A stretch of 8,643 nucleotides of DNA, taken from Syntrophales bacterium. GTDB taxonomy: Bacteria; Desulfobacterota; Syntrophia; Syntrophales; UBA8958. Numbering within the stretch: the first letter of the stretch is position 1; the number at the start of each line of letters is the position of its first letter. The notes below the pieces were generated by a model that searched no databases, was not told where the DNA came from, and saw nothing but the letters and a program-made list of their open reading frames with translations. The stretch is from positions 1 to 8,643 of the forward strand of contig JALNVY010000100.1 in the NCBI GenBank assembly GCA_023231165.1, read 5' to 3'. This document shows, piece by piece, positions 1 through 5,949 of this stretch. Made by a program: the position numbers and the translations under genes.

Positions 1-47
1 ATCTGCACAAAAAAATCAAGAGCTACGGCCTGGATATTGAAAAATAG
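1..47 (+). CDS. C-terminal end of an NtrC-family sigma-54 activator (partial)
   Basis: Only the last 14 full codons are visible, reading from base 3 to the TAG at 45-47: LHKKIKSYGLDIEK. The two bases before them (AT) could complete an Asn codon. The pattern (N)LHKKIKSYGL matches the end of the Fis-type helix-turn-helix (HTH_8) that closes NtrC/NtrX-type response regulators, where the second helix typically reads 'TNLHRKLKxxGI'. These proteins bind enhancer DNA and drive sigma-54 RNA polymerase by ATP hydrolysis; their receiver and AAA+ domains would lie to the left of the window. The identification rests on a short stretch, so another Fis-like protein is possible. Confidence 0.55.
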   Translation, partial: LHKKIKSYGLDIEK

Positions 48-56
48 ACTATCATC

Positions 57-181
57 GACGGCTTCGTAAAAATATTCGCAGGTAAGGCGCGCAAATAATG
101 AGGAATGAGGCGTACTTTGCGTACGCCGCAGTGACGAATGATGCCGCGCAACGCAGCATCCGGGCTTTTTACGAAGCCGTC
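57..181. repeat. 125-bp MITE-like element with perfect 16-bp terminal inverted repeats
   Basis: The left end, gacggcttcgtaaaaa (57-72), is the exact reverse complement of the right end at 166-181. A 7-bp hairpin (109-115 with 121-127, loop 116-120) sits almost at the centre of the element, and a second short dyad (gatgc 140-144 with gcatc 156-160) lies in the right half. There is no room for a transposase and I see no clear target-site duplication. The element fills nearly the whole gap between two convergent genes and overlaps the stop codon of the right-hand one. It could be a non-autonomous transposon or a REP-like element, and the long inverted repeat could also act as a bidirectional terminator. 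I recall similar 'ggcttcgtaaaaa' ends as common in deltaproteobacterial genomes, but this needs a search. Confidence 0.8.
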
Positions 182-1157
182 AAGATTTACCACTGCCTAC
201 GGACTTCAGATCGGATAGGGAGAAGCGGTTAACGGGTAGAAAAAGAAGTCCCAGCAGGACAACGACGCCGATGGACAGGAAGTGATAAATGATAGCGAAT
301 GAGAGAGCGTCTGTTTTGGGGATTCCGTAGAGGGTCAGTCCCAGAATGCAGAAGAAATGCCAGTTGCCTATGAAACCTGGTCCCGCGGGGATGGCGATGC
401 CAATTATGAGAATAACCATAATGACGAAGGCGGCAATAAAGGGCAGGGTTAAATGGAAGGCCAGAAACATCAAGTAAATGGCCAACCCGTCGATGATCCA
501 GAAGGCTAGGGACAACAGGCCGACCTGGGCCAGTAAACCAGGCTTAGCCATCATGCCGAATCCATCGATAAATTGATGAAGCAGCCGATCCGCTTTTACG
601 GCATAGCGATCCGGTAGCTGGCGAATTAGGGGAGCGAGCAATTTCAAACAGGCCTCCCTTTTGAAGAGCATGAAGATCATAAAACCAAGAATGCCCAGGG
701 TCAAAACGATAAAGAAGGCGCTGGAGCGGATTAACCACGGGGGCACGGGGGTCAGAAACATGATTACGGTGAAGATGAAAAAGACCGTCAGACTGTCAAA
801 AATCCTCTCAATAAAAATCGTTGCCAGGGCGGAACTCATCCGGATGGGGGCTTTTTTGGTGATCAGATAGGGCCTGGCGAATTCTCCCAGCCGGGCCGGG
901 AAGGAGACAATGGCCAGGAAGCCAACGTTGGTTACGGAAAAGAGATCGAACTGACTGACCTTATGAATAGGGCTGAGGATGACGCCCCACCGTACGGAGC
1001 GAATCACCTGCATCAGCACTATGATCACGACGGCTCCGGCCGCATATGCAATGTCGATGGACTTGAAACCTTGCAGTACCCCCTCGTAGTCGATTCCCCG
1101 GAGGGAAAGATAGACAAGGAGAGCACTGATTAATATCCCGGCAACGAGCTGTTTCAT
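180..1157 (-). CDS. Flippase-like integral membrane protein (LPG synthase TM / UPF0104 family)
   Basis: The 325-residue protein has about seven to eight hydrophobic segments: roughly 3-19, 38-52, 75-88, 122-138, 148-165, 210-233, 240-256 and 286-307. The family signatures are all present: R53-x2-R56-W57, then P87-A-R-L-G-E92 with R95-P96, E117-R118-x2-D121, and P260-G-F-I-G264 before a G278. This is the transmembrane domain shared by MprF N-termini, YbhN and the hopanoid-associated HpnL, proteins thought to move lipids or lipid-linked substrates across the inner membrane. No synthase domain is attached, so the substrate is unknown. I chose the ATG at 1157 because MKQLVAGILIS fits the usual N-terminus; a GTG at 1175 in the same frame would add six residues. 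Neither start has a Shine-Dalgarno. The TGA stop is formed across the edge of the neighbouring inverted-repeat element. Confidence 0.85.
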   Translation of the reverse strand: MKQLVAGILISALLVYLSLRGIDYEGVLQGFKSIDIAYAAGAVVIIVLMQVIRSVRWGVILSPIHKVSQFDLFSVTNVGFLAIVSFPARLGEFARPYLITKKAPIRMSSALATIFIERIFDSLTVFFIFTVIMFLTPVPPWLIRSSAFFIVLTLGILGFMIFMLFKREACLKLLAPLIRQLPDRYAVKADRLLHQFIDGFGMMAKPGLLAQVGLLSLAFWIIDGLAIYLMFLAFHLTLPFIAAFVIMVILIIGIAIPAGPGFIGNWHFFCILGLTLYGIPKTDALSFAIIYHFLSIGVVVLLGLLFLPVNRFSLSDLKSVGSGKS

Positions 1158-1209
1158 GGAGGTGGGGCATAACACAAATCGGATGAATTCACAACGGATG
1201 GCGCAAGGA

Positions 1210-1251
1210 AAATAAAATAAAAAAACCCTTTACGGTGGCTACCGTAAAGGG
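1210..1251 (-). terminator. Rho-independent terminator (minus strand)
   Basis: A perfect 11-bp stem pairs ccctttacggt (1226-1236) with 1241-1251 around the loop ggct. Read on the minus strand it is followed by a long T-rich run (1225 down to about 1210). It lies about 50 bp past the stop of the small membrane protein gene and ends that transcript. There is no T-run on the plus side, so it looks one-directional. The flippase-like gene begins only about 50 bp beyond it and would need its own start or read-through. Confidence 0.88.
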
Positions 1252-1304
1252 GTGTATTGACAAAGGGATATGTTCAGGCGAGGATCACTGGTGGCAGCGC
1301 CGGT

Positions 1305-1580
1305 TTAGCTTACCCAGACCTTGATCACTTCTATGACCGGCGCCGTGAACAGCGCGACATAGCAGGTGTAGAGAGCGAATGCCCCTACGGCTTCCCCGGC
1401 ATACATCTTCTCGAACTTCTGTTTGATCGAAAAGATGATCAGGCCGCCAATGATGACTAGGCCCAAATGGAAATACGGGAAATTCTCTCCTCCCCCGGCA
1501 GTGTATTCGGCAAAACTGAAAGTCGCTGTCAGGAGCACAAAGATGACCGTAACGATGATGGCAGATAATGTCTTTTTCAT
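1305..1580 (-). CDS. Small exported membrane protein of unknown function
   Basis: The 91-residue product starts MKKTLSAIIVTVIFVLL and has a typical Sec signal peptide, with a likely cleavage after S22-F-A24. Two further hydrophobic segments follow (about 37-52 and 66-89), separated by a charged loop, KQKFEKMYAGE (53-63). I do not recognise the family. The start at 1580 is well supported: the minus strand has AGGGGGAGGA about eight bases upstream of the ATG. The frame stays open upstream to 1718, but that extension is lysine-rich, lacks a ribosome binding site and would bury the signal peptide. The gene stands alone, with a sigma-54-like element upstream (1624-1640) and a strong terminator downstream, so it is probably a monocistronic, regulated gene. 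The processed protein would lie in the inner membrane with an extracytoplasmic glycine-rich N-terminus (YTAGGGENF). Confidence 0.75.
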   Translation of the reverse strand: MKKTLSAIIVTVIFVLLTATFSFAEYTAGGGENFPYFHLGLVIIGGLIIFSIKQKFEKMYAGEAVGAFALYTCYVALFTAPVIEVIKVWVS

Positions 1581-1623
1581 GGTATGTATCCTCCCCCTAT
1601 TGTTTTCTTTTACCATATGGATA

Positions 1624-1640
1624 TGAAAGAACCGTGCCAG
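1624..1640 (-). promoter_or_regulatory. Sigma-54-like -24/-12 promoter element
   Basis: On the minus strand the sequence reads CTGGCACG-GTTC-TTTCA, against the sigma-54 consensus YTGGCACG-N4-TTGCW. The -24 half is a complete match and the spacing is exact. The -12 half has one mismatch: the usually conserved GC is TC. Transcription would start near 1612, leaving a leader of about 30 bases with a strong Shine-Dalgarno before the ATG at 1580. No clear activator dyad was found upstream. The -12 mismatch is the main reason for caution. Confidence 0.5.
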
Positions 1641-1721
1641 ACATTTTGCTCCGATGATAATCGCTAATAACTTGAATTTAAAGGATATATTATTTAACCT
1701 TTTCTTGGGACATAACAAAAG

Positions 1722-1750
1722 TTGAAAGATTCGTTAAATCCATGTAAAAA
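1722..1750 (+). promoter_or_regulatory. Possible sigma-70 promoter for the DUF362/polyferredoxin operon
   Basis: TTGAAA (1722-1727) is separated by 17 bases from TAAAAA (1745-1750). The -35 is close to consensus and the -10 is fair. It points at the DUF362 gene, with a leader of about 75 bases that contains most of the right part of the 1741-1800 dyad. In an AT-rich region this could be chance. Confidence 0.35.
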
Positions 1751-1800
1751 ACATATGAATGAAGCGCCGAGTTCCGACTCTGCGGGTCTATGTTTTCATG
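1741..1800. repeat. Nested inverted repeat upstream of the DUF362 gene
   Basis: The outer arms are catg (1741-1744) plus aaaacata (1748-1755) on the left, and tatgttttcatg (1789-1800) on the right. They form a 12-bp stem with a 3-base bulge. Inside is a second hairpin, 1765-1772 with 1777-1784, holding one mismatch and the loop tccg. The left outer arm overlaps the putative -10 at 1745-1750, so this may be an operator, or a folded leader if transcription starts further upstream. There is no T-run typical of a terminator. Confidence 0.45.
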
Positions 1801-1831
1801 CAGCCCGGTGAGGGCATAAAGGACTTATTCT

Positions 1832-2734
1832 ATGAATCGACGTGATTTTCTGAAGAATGCTGTCATGTCCGGCGCCGCGCTTACCCTTCCCTTGGGGATG
1901 GCTCCCTTTTTATCTCTATCCGAGGGGGCCGACAGACCGGATCTTGCCGTGGTGCGGGGGGCGTCGCCGGCCCGGATTACCAGCGCGGCGATTAATGAAC
2001 TCGGTGGGATGCGCCGCTTCGTTTCCCGGGGAGATATTGTCGTTGTCAAGCCCAATATCGGCTGGGACCGGACGCCGGAATATGCTGCCAACACCAATCC
2101 TGAGGTCGTGGCCGAGATTGTCCGGCTCTGTTACGGGGCGGAGGCCAAGCAGGTCAAGGTCTTCGATCATCCCGTGAGCGACGCCCGGCGGACCTACAAA
2201 CAGAGCGGGATTGCCGCTGCGGCCATAGCGGCGGGGGCGCAAGTATCCTTCGTCGATGAGAGAAAATTTAAGGATGTGGCCATCAAGGGGCAGCTTCTCA
2301 AGACCTGGCCCCTTTATACGGAAATTATCGAGGCCGATAAGGTCATCAACATTCCTGTCGCCAAAGTTCACGGGATCGCAACGCTGACCCTGGGAATGAA
2401 AAACTGGATGGGGATAATGGGAGGCTCGCGGGGACGTATCCATCAACGTATCGATGAGAGTCTTGTGGATCTTGCCCGCTTTGTGAGGCCATCGTTGGTT
2501 ATTCTCGATGCGGTCCGCATCCTCGTCGATAACGGTCCCCAGGGAGGAAGTCTCTCCGATGTCAGACGCCTCGACACCGTTATTGCCGGGACGGATCAGG
2601 TAGCTGTCGATGCTTTTGGGACAACCCTTTTCGGCATGAAGCCGGATGCCCTCGGTTGTGTCCGCATCGCTCACAACGCCGGTTTGGGTAGTATGAATAT
2701 TTCCCGGCTCCGGATCAAGCGCCTGATAATATAG
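1832..2734 (+). CDS. Tat-exported DUF362 domain protein
   Basis: The 300-residue protein opens with a twin-arginine signal, N2-R3-R4-D-F-L-K, and a hydrophobic stretch (about 11-29), so it should be exported folded, usually a sign of a bound cofactor or metal. The body matches DUF362 (COG2006): VKPNIGW (72-78), TNPEVV (88-93), the PVAKVHG...LGMKNWMG block (175-194) and GTDQVAVDA (253-261). Many DUF362 proteins carry ferredoxin cysteines; this one has only two scattered cysteines (C100, C276), so any iron-sulfur chemistry must come from a partner. The start is supported by AAAGGA eight bases upstream. It lies 35 bp ahead of the polyferredoxin gene on the same strand and probably shares its transcript. 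The biochemical role of this family member is not established; acting as a periplasmic partner of the polyferredoxin is my inference. Confidence 0.88.
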   Translation: MNRRDFLKNAVMSGAALTLPLGMAPFLSLSEGADRPDLAVVRGASPARITSAAINELGGMRRFVSRGDIVVVKPNIGWDRTPEYAANTNPEVVAEIVRLCYGAEAKQVKVFDHPVSDARRTYKQSGIAAAAIAAGAQVSFVDERKFKDVAIKGQLLKTWPLYTEIIEADKVINIPVAKVHGIATLTLGMKNWMGIMGGSRGRIHQRIDESLVDLARFVRPSLVILDAVRILVDNGPQGGSLSDVRRLDTVIAGTDQVAVDAFGTTLFGMKPDALGCVRIAHNAGLGSMNISRLRIKRLII

Positions 2735-2769
2735 GGTAAGGCGGTTATGATAAGATCCCCGGAATAAAA

Positions 2770-4422
2770 ATGAAGCCTGACAAGCCAGCCAATCCTTTTT
2801 CAAAACATCTGACCATGGCAAATCTTCGCCGGTTCAGTCAGGCCCTTTTCCTCCTCCTTTTTCTCTGGCTGTTTCTGCAGACGGAATCGAAGGGGGCCAA
2901 TGAACTGGGCTATCCGGTCAAGATCTTCCTTGATGCCGATCCCCTGATCTGGCTGACGACGATCCTCGCCTCCCGGTCCTTTTACGGGGTATTTATCCTT
3001 GCTTTAACCGTGATCATTTTTACGGTGATCCTCGGCCGGGTATTTTGCGGCTGGATCTGTCCGCTGGGAACCCTGCATCATTTAACGGGAAAACTGCAAA
3101 AGAGGCTGAAAAAGAGAACTGTCCTCAATAAACAGGTTTCCCTTCGTTCCGATAATCTCTACCGTTTCAAGTACCTGCTGTTGATTTTCCTGATGGTCGC
3201 TGCCATATTTGGGGTTCAACTTGCCGGCCTCTTCGACCCTCTTGCCTTGTTGATCCGCTCTTTGTCGCTTGCCGTTTACCCCATGTTCAGCTACGCCCTG
3301 CGCAGCCTCTTCGATGGCGTCTTCGCATGGAATATTCCATATATTACAGGTGGTTCGGAGTTTGTTTACGGTTTTCTGAAAAAAACAGCGCTTCCCTTCA
3401 GTCAGCCCCTCTTTCTCCAGGGGATCTTTATCGGTTTAATCTTCTTCCTGATCCTGGCCCTGAATCTGTGGGAGAAACGTTTCTGGTGCAAATATCTGTG
3501 CCCCCTGGGGGCCTTGCTCGGCCTCCTGTCCCGCTATGCCCTCCTCAAACGTTCGGTGAGTGAGGACTGTGACGGGTGCGGTGTTTGTACGCAGGGTTGC
3601 CAGGGAGGGGCATGCTTATCTGGCAATCCCGGTGGAGCCAGCGTGGATAAAACAAAAGATAAGGCGCAAGAATGGAAGAGCGCCGAATGCCTGATGTGCC
3701 TCAACTGCGACGATCCCTGTCCGAAAAACGCTGTTTCCTTCGGATTTTCCCGGAAACCGGCGCCAGCCGCCCTTGATCTTGGTAAACGACGTGTCCTCAG
3801 CTCCATGCTGGCAGGGATAGCCGCGGCGCCTCTGTTGAGAATCACGCCCCTGACCAAGGTAGGCGCCGTAGAACCGACCCTGATCCGCCCCCCCGGCGCT
3901 CTGGCGGAAGAGATATTCCTCAAACGCTGCGTCAAATGTGGCGAATGCATGAAGGTTTGCATCACCGGCGGTCTCCAGCCCACTTTCCTGGAGGCCGGTC
4001 TGGAAGGAATCTGGTCTCCCGTCCTTGTTCCCCGCATCGGTTATTGTGAATACCGCTGCACCCTCTGTGGCCAGGTCTGCCCCACCGGTGCCATCAGGAA
4101 ACTCACCCTCGAGGAAAAAGCCGCCACAAAAATCGGTCTGGCAATGATCGACAAGGGCCGATGCCTACCCTTTGCACATAACATGTCCTGCATTGTCTGC
4201 GAGGAGGTCTGCCCCACGTCTCCCAAGGCCATCTGGTTCGAGGAGGTCCGCCTGCGGGACCGTCAGGGCCGGGAGATGCTCCTGAAACAACCCCACGTAG
4301 ATCTCTCCCTCTGCGTCGGCTGCGGGATCTGCGAGACAAAATGTCCAGTCCTCGGCCACCCGGCCATTACGGTGACGAACCTCGGCGAATCGCGCTCAAA
4401 GGACAATCAGCTCCTCCTCTAA
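2770..4422 (+). CDS. Membrane polyferredoxin, NapH-NapG-like fusion
   Basis: This 550-residue protein has two parts. The first is NapH-like: four membrane segments (about 22-38, 70-92, 135-155, 213-233), the paired C93-x3-C97-P and C240-x3-C244-P motifs (Fer4_5), and two cytoplasmic [4Fe-4S] motifs (C267/270/273/277 and C307/310/313/317). The second begins with K339-R-R-V and a hydrophobic run to about 357, resembling a Tat signal anchor. It continues with four more cluster motifs, as in NapG/MauM: C387/390/393/397, C426/430/433/437, C465/474/477/481 and C515/518/521/525. NapG and NapH are normally separate proteins passing electrons from quinol to periplasmic reductases. The implied topology puts two clusters in the cytoplasm and four outside. 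No nap catalytic genes are nearby, so nitrate reduction is not implied. The start has only a weak GGA six bases upstream; M16 is an alternative. Confidence 0.88.
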   Translation: MKPDKPANPFSKHLTMANLRRFSQALFLLLFLWLFLQTESKGANELGYPVKIFLDADPLIWLTTILASRSFYGVFILALTVIIFTVILGRVFCGWICPLGTLHHLTGKLQKRLKKRTVLNKQVSLRSDNLYRFKYLLLIFLMVAAIFGVQLAGLFDPLALLIRSLSLAVYPMFSYALRSLFDGVFAWNIPYITGGSEFVYGFLKKTALPFSQPLFLQGIFIGLIFFLILALNLWEKRFWCKYLCPLGALLGLLSRYALLKRSVSEDCDGCGVCTQGCQGGACLSGNPGGASVDKTKDKAQEWKSAECLMCLNCDDPCPKNAVSFGFSRKPAPAALDLGKRRVLSSMLAGIAAAPLLRITPLTKVGAVEPTLIRPPGALAEEIFLKRCVKCGECMKVCITGGLQPTFLEAGLEGIWSPVLVPRIGYCEYRCTLCGQVCPTGAIRKLTLEEKAATKIGLAMIDKGRCLPFAHNMSCIVCEEVCPTSPKAIWFEEVRLRDRQGREMLLKQPHVDLSLCVGCGICETKCPVLGHPAITVTNLGESRSKDNQLLL

Positions 4423-4443
4423 TTCCAATTCCAGATAAAAGAT

Positions 4444-4460
4444 GATGAACTCGTAAAAAG
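4444..4460. repeat. Possible solitary repeat end (gatgaactcgtaaaaag)
   Basis: This 17-base stretch in the gap between two convergent stop codons shares 'tcgtaaaaa' with the terminal repeat of the 57-181 element. No inverted partner is present in the window. I recall similar 'gatgaactcgtaaaaag' ends in Syntrophus-type genomes, but from the sequence alone it is only a resemblance. Confidence 0.2.
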
Positions 4461-4487
4461 AGGTAGTGCTTTGTTTGGGAACCGGAA

Positions 4488-5492
4488 TCAGTTGTTGCGG
4501 AGGGAAGCGAGAAGCGTGTCAAGGCCGGGAAAGACGGCCTTATTTTCCCGCCAAGCGTAGATCATGGTCTCGATATGCAGGCGCCGCAGTTTCGCCGTCA
4601 TGGCGGCGTCGAGGGGTTCGGGCAGGGTCAGGATCAGCCGGGGCGGACGGGGGAAATGGAGGCTGTTCACAAGGAGCTGGGTGGCCCCTTCCTGGACGCT
4701 TTTAGAAAGATTGTTCGTCTTGACCTGGAAAACGGCCGCCGCATCCCCCTCCTTATCGACGGCCATTAGATCCCGAAGGCCGTCATTGCCGCATTTCCAG
4801 CGGAGTTCCTTCAGGGCGGCGGCGAGATCCCTGATCACCAGTCCCTGATCGCATTCCGAGGCCATGTCCCGCAGCAACTCGCAATGACGCATCCCCAATA
4901 ACTCCTCCCGGAGGCGGAGGTCGTCAAAACCCATTTCCATCTGGGCGGACGGCGGGGCGGCCATGTCCTTGATCTTGTCGATCTTGTTGACGAACTGTGA
5001 TAATTGGCGGGCGAAACGGGGGGAGTGGAGGAGGCCGACAACGGCGACGGACGTATCTTCCTCGCCGTCTTCCATATCTACCCAGACGCCCCGGTATTGC
5101 CTCTCGAAGAGGGCCTTGCCGATCCCCTTCCGGCCGCCGCCCAATTTGCCCCGGTGGACAACGAAAGTCCGTCCCTTGCCGTCGGCGGCGAAGACCCCGC
5201 CGATGCGCCGGTCGGTTCCCTCCTTGGGAAAGTTAATCTCACAGGTAATGGAGAGGGCGGCGTCGGTCTTGGGCCGGGCCGTTCCGAAGGCGTTCCAGTT
5301 GCGGTTTTCTTCTCCCTTGCCGGGAAAGAACCATAGCCCGAGTTCGTCGGACCACCATACCCGGACCCGGTCGCTTGCCCCCTGGTGGCCTAGGTTAACG
5401 GGGATCTTTTCCTTCCCCCAGGTCTTGAGCTGGCGGGTGAAGTGCTGTTGGCAGCGGTGGATGGCCTTTGCGTCGGTAATAGCCTTGAGCAT
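4488..5492 (-). CDS. Unrecognised protein with a PD-(D/E)xK nuclease-like C-terminal half
   Basis: The 334-residue soluble protein has no signal peptide or membrane segment. I do not recognise the full-length family. The N-terminal half (to about 176) contains a conserved-looking block: INFPKEGTDRRIGGVFA (86-102), HRGK (113-116), the glycine-rich GGGRKGIGK (118-126) and a tryptophan-rich stretch. The C-terminal half has ALKELRW (226-232, with E229), then G-L-R-D241-L-M-A-V-D and F-Q256-V-K258-T-N, then Q272-L-L. The order Glu, Asp, (Gln/Glu)-x-Lys, Gln is that of Mrr-like PD-(D/E)xK nucleases, so a restriction-type or DNA-repair nuclease is plausible but unproven. I chose the ATG at 5492; TTG codons at 5501 and 5504 would add up to four residues. 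None has a Shine-Dalgarno. The gene is a lone minus-strand unit with no methylase or partner in view. Confidence 0.7.
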   Translation of the reverse strand: MLKAITDAKAIHRCQQHFTRQLKTWGKEKIPVNLGHQGASDRVRVWWSDELGLWFFPGKGEENRNWNAFGTARPKTDAALSITCEINFPKEGTDRRIGGVFAADGKGRTFVVHRGKLGGGRKGIGKALFERQYRGVWVDMEDGEEDTSVAVVGLLHSPRFARQLSQFVNKIDKIKDMAAPPSAQMEMGFDDLRLREELLGMRHCELLRDMASECDQGLVIRDLAAALKELRWKCGNDGLRDLMAVDKEGDAAAVFQVKTNNLSKSVQEGATQLLVNSLHFPRPPRLILTLPEPLDAAMTAKLRRLHIETMIYAWRENKAVFPGLDTLLASLRNN

Positions 5493-5504
5493 ATCAGCCA
5501 ACAA

Positions 5505-5949
5505 TTATCATATCGGGAAAATTGCGCCGGTAATAATGAGTATCCAAGATCATATGCTCTTCACGTACAAAAAATAGCATGGGCTGTCAAGGATAGTTTG
5601 GAGCCGGAGAAAAACTCGCTACTGCTGACCGCAAAAAGGAAAACCTCTTTAACCCTGTGAAGGGTCGCGAGAAACGGCATCAGCGTGCAACATATTGAAA
5701 GTATGACGATTTATATATGTAGTTACTTCAAGGAAATACACTGGCAGATGCATGCTAACATACTCTGCGAAAATATTCAATATTGTGATTAATTTTTGAA
5801 TGTGATAGTCGCGCACCGTCTTCTTTTTATCAGAGCTCGAATATGGAAAGAGAATGTATCCGCAAGCGGTCCCAAGCATAATCGGAATCATTTTTTAGCC
5901 ATGCACGGCGGATAAGGAAGGCAAAACAAAAATAGAGGGAGGTAGGTTC
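5505..5949. other. 445-bp AT-rich intergenic region
   Basis: No convincing gene is present; the longest open frame (80 codons, minus strand 5649-5891) has no ribosome binding site or recognisable features. The left edge contains TATGATAAT on the minus strand (around 5505-5515), a -10-like sequence only about 12 bases from the ATG of the nuclease-like gene, which hints at a near-leaderless transcript. A 5-bp hairpin with a GNRA-type GTGA loop occurs at 5652-5665. A very AT-rich tract spans about 5760-5800. The right edge (5935-5943) is the GAGGGAGGT ribosome binding site of the CoA-transferase. I found no strong promoter for that gene, although it must lie here. Confidence 0.6.

Noticed and set aside
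1257..1262. TTGACA as a plus-strand -35 box
   Set aside because: There is no -10 at 16-18 bases, and it would point antisense into the small membrane protein gene.
1581..1718. N-terminal extension of the small membrane protein, giving 137 residues
   Set aside because: It would bury a clear signal peptide; the internal ATG at 1580 has a strong Shine-Dalgarno and the extension has none.
1916..2821. 301-codon open frame on the minus strand
   Set aside because: It lies almost wholly antisense to the DUF362 gene, whose family motifs are clear; its own translation has no family features.
2770..4422. Annotation as a nitrate reductase component
   Set aside because: The similarity to NapH/NapG is in the electron-transfer architecture only; no napA, napB or napD is present.
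5115..5141. Walker A (P-loop) in the nuclease-like protein (GGGRKGIGKA)
   Set aside because: It has the G-x4-GK spacing but Ala instead of Ser/Thr after the lysine, no Walker B partner, and an unsuitable position in the chain.
4963..5577. 204-codon open frame on the plus strand
   Set aside because: It is antisense to the nuclease-like gene and reads as a low-complexity Ser/Pro/Arg-rich translation typical of a shadow frame.
5741..5756. Second sigma-54 promoter (ctggcagatgcatgct)
   Set aside because: The gap between GG and GC is 9 bases instead of the strict 10, and the rest of both half-sites matches poorly.
5649..5891. 80-codon open frame on the minus strand
   Set aside because: It has no ribosome binding site, no recognisable motif and lies in AT-rich non-coding sequence.
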